This document shows positions 57,141-64,000 of a stretch of DNA of 64,000 bases, piece after piece. The notes under the pieces are model-generated. The model was given only the letters and a program-made list of their open reading frames with translations, made no database searches and was not told the origin of the DNA. The position numbers and the translations under genes are program-made. This DNA is from Hymenopellis radicata (taxonomy: Eukaryota > Basidiomycota > Agaricomycetes > Agaricales > Physalacriaceae): the NCBI GenBank assembly GCA_015501595.1, contig JADNRX010000204.1, positions 34,810-98,809 on the forward strand. Direction: 5' to 3'. The first letter of the stretch is position 1. Each line of letters opens with the position of its first letter.

Positions 57141-58749
57141 ATGCCTCGCGCAATTTCCTCTATTCGCAGCTATCGCGATACCACAGCACAATTGCCTAGA
57201 GAGCCATCCGGCAGAAGCTCTCGCGATGAGCAGCTCGCAGCCCTCGATGCAGCGTTCAGAAGAATCTGGTCCGATTCTGACGCAGGCTCTTCGGTTTACT
57301 CCAACAATGTTACGAATGTGTCTACAGTCAACTTGGCTTCCGGTCGCTGCGCGCACGAGCCGAGCGAAGTCAGCGACCAGTCCACCGTCTGCTGGTCAGA
57401 CTATGGAGGCTCGAATGCTACCTTGACGACGCGTCGCCCTCGCGCGGACCCTTCCATGACTTCCAACAACGTCACACAGGCATCAATAGTCGACTGGTCT
57501 TCCCCTCCTCTTTCCCCTCCTCCTCCGTACGAGGCGAACGAGATCAGTGAAATCAGCGACCAGTCCACAGTTTGCTGGTCAGACTACGGAGGTTCTAGTA
57601 CTACTTCGAGCACGCGGCGTCCTCATTCCAATACGGTGATCTTTCACCGCTCAAATGTTGAACCAGCTTCACTTTCCCGAGAAACGTTCCTTCCCATCTC
57701 CGATATCAATGACTCCAGTGCCATTCAGATCATCTTGGCTTTGATTCATGACTGTCTTCTTGCCATTGACAAACTTTTTAATGGGCATCGCCCTCCAGAC
57801 GTCTTTGAGCATCGTTATCGCTTGCTATCTCTGTACGTCGTCGATCACGACATATCTATTTTTCAGAAGCCTTTGAGCGTGCAGGGTTTAATTTTTCGAC
57901 ATTCAATGCTCGAGGAATTAATCTCTTTGCGGCAGAAGACACTCTTTATCATCGGCGAAGAACTCGATACCGCACGTAGGACTCGAGGGCGGATCGAATC
58001 AGCCATTCTGCTCTGTATTGTCGGCAAGCTTCGAGAAGAGCCCCTCGTTGACGCATCACCAAGCGACCAGCTGTCATTTTGGAAACTTATTGGCTATGTC
58101 GAGTGCTACTTGGGTACTCCCTTGTCTTGTTCGGATGATTTAAATGAGATATCGAAGCTCATTAGGTCCTTCCTTGCTGTTCCGCCCGTCAGCGATGTCG
58201 ACGAGTGCTGTGAACGCACTGAGGTCACACCTGCTCGAGAAATTGCGATGCTTCGTGACATTTTCTTTGGATTATGGGGTGTGCACACCAAGGCATTTTC
58301 CGGACCATGTAACATCCATTATATCTCTTTGAGTAATGACTCTAGGCGTACCCGCTATTCCGGGTCGCACCGGCTGCGCCATATCCACTCACTGGTCTTA
58401 TGCCGCGACGTTGTATGTGGCCTTCTGCCAGGCCCTTCCACTCTGACCTTGAAAGGTGCTTACACCTTCCTGCGCCCGGTCTTTTCGGAGATGAGACGCA
58501 ACTACAGCTACTGTGAGTACCATATACCGCTACTGCACTCCGGTGGACCTGACTGATGTGCTGGCAGGGACTTGTCTGTCCGCAGAGGATCATGATGTCT
58601 TCGAAAACTATATCACGAGTCACTTTCTCGAGGTCTTCGAGGAGAAAATCAACTCAGCAAAAGACTTTCAAGTGAGAGCGGTGCGTTCAATGATGGATTA
58701 TATGACCGATCTGTATAAGCGGTACTTTTCGAGTGAGAGTTCGGAATAA
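57141..58749 (+). CDS. Hypothetical protein with duplicated SDQSTVCWSDYGGS motif, 517 aa
   Basis: Two exons (57141-58512 and 58568-58749, intron GTGAGT..TGGCAG) give 518 codons. The N-terminal third is Ser/Thr-rich and contains two copies of SDQSTVCWSDYGGS about 65 residues apart, with a PPPPYE stretch between them, which is a PPxY-type WW-ligand motif. The C-terminal two thirds looks globular and helical (SAIQIILALIHDCLLAIDKL, FWKLIGYVECYLGTPL, RFF-like end YKRYFSSESSE). No known domain. WW-like proteins occur elsewhere in the window, but any interaction is speculation. Confidence 0.6.
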
Positions 58750-58759
58750 AGGTACTACA

Positions 58760-59040
58760 TGAACTCTGGGAATTGTGTTACAGCTCTCTGCGAGCGTAAA
58801 TCGAAAATTCTTGGAGCATCTTTTCTTGAAGCATCCTCGACATGGCTAAGCCGTGCGATATGTCAGATAAACGACCCAGAAGAGGGCTGTGGCGCACCCT
58901 TGATCAGCCCACCACAGTTTGAACTTTGCAGGATACCAGTCAAAATCTTCAATCCGGGTCGGGAATGGGGAGTCGGAATTGCCTCGTTTGGACTATAGTG
59001 GTGGTGATAAACAATGTTGCCCACTGACTTCGATGTTATA
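58760..59040 (-). pseudogene. Fragment related to the gene at 54.9-55.7 kb
   Basis: The minus strand contains GAAGATTTTGACTGGTATCC followed, after about 110 bp, by AAAAGATGCTCCAAGAATTT. These correspond in order to the FDWYP and QEKMFQEF segments of the 54.9-kb gene. Frames are interrupted (stop after YRTA) and no other exons are present. Confidence 0.45.
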
Positions 59041-59218
59041 TGAGAGTGTACGACACTGGAAACATGTCAAAGACGGTCCGTCTATCCGGTAATCGCCCAG
59101 CCCGCTTCACTGCGGCTCAGAAACTTTAACAATCGTACGTATATATTAACACTCTATAAATTCTACTAATACAACATATATAGTGATACCCTGAATAATC
59201 CCAAAATGACATTAAGTT

Positions 59219-60750
59219 CTATGCGTAAGATGAAGCTTTGTTATACAAGTTTAAGGGCTCATAAACTTGTGAATTCGTGTAACCTCGTTCTCTGTGAACC
59301 CAAGAGTCGCCACTTGTCGTACATTTCATACACGAGTTTGCTAGTAGATCGTCAGTGAAAAGAACACACGGCCAGAAGTCACGCCACATACCATGTCGGT
59401 CCCTCCTCTTGACCCATGCAGTGGTGATCAACATGAATACAGCCCAGATTGACGAGCTCATCGTCAACGTGGCCACAAGCACCGACACTATCAATGACCC
59501 AGCGCTCTTGCGTCGCTGATAGCGACATGCATATGCAACTCGTGCGACAGCGGGTCCACTGACATTCAACGGTAATATGGTCTCCAATTTCGAGCCAGGC
59601 ACAGCAAGTGCGGGGGACTTGCGCACCATGTAAAGACGAGAGAATGCGGCCGACGTCAAATTCGTTTCCGGAAAAGTGGCAAACAACGTGTCGTCCACGA
59701 CAGCGTCGTTCAAGAGAAAGTTGTTACGACTGGGATTTCCTAGGTCGAGCCGAATCCCAGCGGCGATGACTTGGACAATGTTCGAAAGAGGGGCAGTGTA
59801 GTCGTCCGTGAGTAGGGGCTTGTTGGTATCGCTTATTGGAAGCAAAGCGGAATACAGCTCAACCCGAAGGTCTGCATATCCAAGCGCGACGGCGGAGACG
59901 TTATACGTTGGGACAGAAGTAGCACATTCCGCGGAAGTACCCAAGGAGGCAGGACACGGTGGAAAATCGATCTGTACCGATGCGACAATTGGAGTGGTCC
60001 CATTGCTTCGGACAAACATGTCGTCCAATATCCTCAGCTGGATATCTCCGGAGCCTATCATTGCTCTACTCTCGACTTAGCCTATTTTCCAGTAGGAACA
60101 GGACGACTCACAAAGCACCGAAGGCAAAACCTCGAGGGTCATCCGTTTTAGGATCGAAAGACCCAGATTCTCGAAGATTGGTTGACCCGACGCCGCCGTA
60201 GAAGGGAGAGTACTTCCCAGGCAAGCTGGAGAGGGTAAAGGCCGTCTTTGCTCTAAGTTCGTATCCCTCGGCCGCTTTACAGGTTACCACACCTGTGTAC
60301 TCGATTGCGTAGCTCCGGGAATCGCCATGAATGTATAGCGAAGTGAGGTCGCAATGGTCAAGTGGCGTCCCTTTATACAAGACACCAGTGCCTGTATTTG
60401 ATCGCGGAATGGATTCAATCGTCCATTGGAACATAGAATAGTTGGTCGTGAAAGAGTCTCCGACGTTAAACACGGTTGGCGCGCAGGCTGAGCCCGGTGT
60501 CGGCGCATGCATGGGAAGGGCATCATACCACTCCGACTGCGTGTAGTTCGGATTGGGGTTGAAAATGGTGATGGTTTCGTATCCGACCAGGGCAACTGCG
60601 AGTATATTAGCAAACTCTACAGGCGGGGAATGAGAAAGACGAACCGTTTAGAACAGTCAATAGGCCAACGACGATCAGACCGAAGAAATAGACGACTGGA
60701 GCGAACCAGCGGATCGGAATTGGGCGAGTTATGTTGTACTCGATGGCCAT
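59219..60750 (-). CDS. Membrane-anchored protein with large extracellular domain, lineage-specific family
   Basis: ATG at 60750 gives MAIEYNITRPIPIRWFAPVV and an N-terminal membrane helix (YFFGLIVVGLLTVLN). After an intron comes VALVGYETITIFNPNPNYTQ and a Cys- and Asn-glycosylation-site-rich ectodomain (CAPTVFNVGDSFTTNYSMFQ, DHCDLTSLYIHGDSRSY). The exon from about 60060 continues DIQLRILDDMFVRSNGTTPI and contains a second membrane helix (SIWAVFMLITTAWV) followed by KRRDRHG. A last short exon ends NLYNKASSYA. I recognise the pattern as a common Agaricomycete family without assigned function. Topology: cytosolic tails, long outside loop. Confidence 0.65.
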
Positions 60751-61525
60751 GGTGCCAGTTGCGAGCAGAGTGAACTCAGATGTTACATTTTATACAGCGC
60801 AGAGGTGCCTCCTAAGCAGAGGTATTGAGACAGGTTCAAAGGAGACGTCAACACAGCACTGCCAAGAGGAACTTGACTCAACTTCAAAATGAGACCACGT
60901 CGCAAATATTCTTTGTTGTTGACAGATTCTTCGTGTCATCATCAAAAGTAAAGATATTAGATATGATATGCTCACCTTTCCAGCCTTGAATCTTTTAAAC
61001 CGTTAAATACTTAGCCCAGCGACCAGGACTCTGATCGTGATACATGAATGAACTTCACTGGCATGCGATCGACCGCGGTCGACTCTGCTGGTCTGACGTC
61101 GACCGCCCTTTTGGCGCTTGGCTTCTGTTTGAGTTACGGATCCTGCACAAAATGAACGTTCACTGTAGTCTTCCTTACTTTCCATCCACACAAAACTGTG
61201 ATCAACAACTGGTTCAAAAGTCCATGCTTCGGCCTGTTACCAATCAAGCGCATAGCCGCAAGCTTCCAGCAGTATAAACAGCCGACAGTCATCGAAGAAT
61301 GAAATGACACAGCTACGACGTAGTCAGTTGCTGTGCAAGGTTTTCACTGTCGCTGAGTTATCGTTCAAGTCCTGGTTCAAGTTAGGGGGAGACCGACGTC
61401 GATTGCCGAATCCGGAACACAGTCTGCCGATCGCTTTTTGGCTATTTTCCTTTTCATACCGCGCCTCCACCTTTGTGACCTATTAGCAGCCTTGGAACGC
61501 CCTTTCACGCTACTTACGACCTCCA
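60751..61525. other. Intergenic stretch
   Basis: Lies between divergent genes; presumably holds both promoters. No element recognised. Confidence 0.4.
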
Positions 61526-64000
61526 ATGTCGCCACCGTACTCGCCATGCAGTCCTCCACAGTCTCCAGATTCTGACGATACGGATTTGGCTGAAACACCG
61601 ACTTCCATACTTTCCGGGGACGGTTCCTCACTGCTGGACGACGCGGAGGAGGTACCGGTTATTACTGGGGCCACCCAAAAGAAGAAAAAGAAAAAGAAAG
61701 CTAAGAAATCCGGTAAAAACAAGGCCGACAGCGCCTCTGCCAATACAGCCGACAGCGCTGGAAACGATGGGCAGCATCCTGTCCTCCGTATCAGCAGAAA
61801 CAAGCACTGGCGATATATTAGCTCGTATCACGTACGCGCTAGATTTTTTGTCCTATTTTATTACTGACAAGTCGGACAGGGTCCTTGGTTGCAATTGCCT
61901 ATCGAACTTTTGGATTCTCTGCTTGTTCTCAATCTGGATCCTGCTACATTCGCCTCAGAATCCAGAATGCCATCAGTTACCGCGTCTCCGACATCCCCTG
62001 CTCCAAATCGTATCCAGGACAGAGTATTCAACGACGACTCCCCTCGATCGAGTAGCGCGTTCGCGCAGCTCCCTATGCCTGCTCCCATTCCCCCACCCAA
62101 ACCAGGCAAGGCTACGCCGCCACCTATTGACCCAGGCGTGTTTCGGAACGTGACTTCAATTCGGCGACTGATAGACGAGGCGGCGGAGCTCTCTGTTAGA
62201 GCAACTTCCGGACTAAGCGCTGCCGAGCTTCGGGGCGGTGGTGGCGGTGGAGGTATAAATGGTAGTCCTTGGGCTGCGGCTCAGACACTAGGTATCAACC
62301 CTATGGGGAATATCGGTGGGAACGGGAGGAACGTTGCCATGTCTGCCATGCGTATTCACAGACTACGAGCTTTGGCGGTCCAGAAATTGGCCGAAGCCTA
62401 TAAAGCGGACGAGATCGCATCAAGCGTGATGGTCATGCAGGGAGGAAGCGTGTTTGATGATGTTGCTGAGCGCGTACTCAAAGTCGGTACGTATCTCAAT
62501 TCAAACAGGTCAAACATATCACTGATCTACGTCGTTAGATCCTAACGACATTGACGCCAAGTATGTACATTTCTTCCACGAGAAGATTCCATCGCGTCAG
62601 CTCGCAGAGTCGACAACCACCCAAGTCTTGGATGACCTTATCAGAGCCCAACCTCAACGACTCGAATTCTACCGCACGAGAGGGATCGTGCACTGTTTCC
62701 GAGACGAGTATCAGCAGGCTACGCGTGACTTCACCTTTGCCTTGAAAGAATCGCGAGCTCAGCGAAAGGCGCGCATGAGCCATAACGACCGTGCAGCTGC
62801 CTCCTCTGAATCCCGTACGAACCGCGGACGCAAGAAAAAGAAGGGCAACGGTGGGGGCCGGTCCAACGGACAGGCCCCGCCCAATGGGACGAGTGTACCA
62901 GACACACCCGACGTTCTTGATGGGGAGCCTCTGTTGATTCATCCTTCTGTGCTCCCTGACGCCCCAGATCCCATTGAACCACAACTCCTTTTCCTTCGCG
63001 GATCTGCATATCTCCAGCATGCCGTTTTTCTTATCGAGACCGCCGTTCTCAAACTCGAGGGGATCAGGAAAGGCCCTTCTATCGATGGCGCGGAACTCCG
63101 CCTCTGCTACATCGAGGACGGGAAGTATGGCGGAGTCGAGATTGGTCACCCTGATGGTCCTCTTGGAAAGAGTGGAGGACCAAAGGTGACGGCGTATCGC
63201 CAGGTCTTATCAGAGCCGTCTTTCAAGGACACTATCATGTCGCTCCTCAAAAGAGCATTCGCGATCACGAAAAGTTCATTTCTCATTTCGACACCCTCGA
63301 GACGTCGGATGTCTTTTTCGACCCGGATCGAGATATAGCACAGCGAGTCGAGTACGCGTTCTTGCTCTCAGAGCAATCCGGCCCGGGAATCATCAGAATC
63401 CCGCACCTCCCCCTCTGACCGACACGCCGCCCATGTTCACAACGTACCATCCTCTCCTTGTTGAAAGCCATTTCAGTATTCTGATATGCCAACTAATGCT
63501 CGCCGACTTTGTTGGGGTTCTGCCCACATTCATACACACTGCTGCATTGGTGGACGGGCTGGAAGGCTACCCAGTATTCCTGCCTCCCCGCTCTATGGCT
63601 CAGGCCGAGTTCATCGAGGTGCTGGAACGGCTTGCTGGAGGGTGGAAGAACGGCATCCAGCCTCACTCCTTGACCAAGGGAAGGTCGAAAGGGCGTCTGA
63701 CTATCGAGCCGGCTACTCCCATCTTCAGCGATGGGGCGGGGTCGAGCTCGAGTTCCAGCTCGTCGCCGCCTCCTTCGCCGTCTCAGGATATGGAAGAGGT
63801 GCTTGACAGTGCGCGTATTCTTCTCGCGCCGGTTGCGAAAAAGACAAAAGGATCGCGCAGAGACGGCTGCGGCTGAGAAGTCTGCCGGGACCAAGAAGAA
63901 GCCTACGCCTATCAACATTCCTCTGCATGGGCCGCGTGTGGAGGTGATCCTGGCGTGGTTGGGCGCTGTTCATCTCCCCGAGCTAGAGTTTGTATTGATA
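61526..64000 (+). CDS. TPR-like hypothetical protein, 3' end outside the window
   Basis: Exons 61526-61831, 61880-62486 and 62539 onward join in phase. The N-terminus is acidic then Lys-rich (about seven consecutive Lys). Conserved parts are RISRNKHWRYISSYHGPWLQ, LPIELLDSLLVLNLDPATF, and a TPR-like helix pair FYRTRGIVHCFRDEYQQATR. Further on, HEKFISHFDTLETSDVFF, MFTTYHPLLVESHFSILICQ and INIPLHGPRVEVILAWLG follow. Three one-base frameshifts interrupt it, each in a homopolymer (AAAA 63249-63252, GGG 63385-63387, AAAA 63846-63849), so they are probably sequencing errors. A conserved Agaricomycete family in my memory, without assigned function. Confidence 0.65.

Noticed and set aside
1..64000. 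CRISPR array, prokaryotic operons or bacterial contamination
   Set aside because: Dense short spliceosomal introns and basidiomycete families throughout; no regularly spaced direct repeats of CRISPR type.

Overview
This window looks like nuclear DNA of a filamentous basidiomycete, most likely an Agaricomycete. Coding regions are cut by many short introns of about 47-60 nt with GT..AG ends. Several families are typical of mushroom-forming fungi: Zn2Cys6 regulators with a following coiled coil, FMO-like monooxygenases, NAT8-like acetyltransferases with membrane segments, large lineage-specific membrane families, and DNA transposons that encode a Ulp1 protease. I found no rRNA, tRNA, CRISPR array or operon-like organisation. 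The species cannot be named from the sequence.

Layout. 1-11.4 kb: poorly conserved sequence, two small plus-strand genes (5.26 and 6.4 kb) and two minus-strand paralogues of a WW-like/transmembrane family (2.8-4.5 and 8.2-11.4 kb). 11.6-21.1 kb: the most coherent gene block, with an FMO, a 2-Cys peroxiredoxin, a second FMO, a transcription factor with two Zn2Cys6 clusters, and two NAT8-like GNAT acetyltransferases. Two oxygenases, an antioxidant enzyme, a regulator and two acyltransferases side by side suggest a small redox/tailoring cluster; this is inference. 21.3-27.5 kb: a repeat-rich graveyard with a MULE-like element with long inverted repeats, two identical 244-bp MITEs, and broken fragments of a SAM-domain gene, a septin and a protein kinase. 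27.5-40.9 kb: two nearly identical 6.55-kb transposons in the same orientation, each with its own 8-bp target duplication. One lies inside a MITE and the other at that MITE's right edge. Copy 1 can be spliced by eye into one 1,872-residue protein joining a Ulp1-type cysteine protease, zinc-binding segments and an RNase H-fold transposase.

40.9-64 kb: a homeodomain-like gene, a gene interrupted by a probable SINE with a 17-bp target duplication, kinase-like remnants, a secreted NucA/NucB-type nuclease, several clean but unrecognised multi-exon genes, a membrane glycoprotein-like gene, and a TPR-like gene cut by the window end. A low-copy dispersed repeat occurs at 43.8, 54.1, 54.4 and 56.3 kb.

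A technical signal runs through the window. Many otherwise well-conserved genes carry one-base frameshifts in short homopolymers, and the six differences seen between the twin transposons are all homopolymer length differences. This points to homopolymer errors in the assembly, so several apparent pseudogene lesions should not be taken at face value. Exon boundaries here were chosen by eye from splice signals, reading phase and family knowledge.
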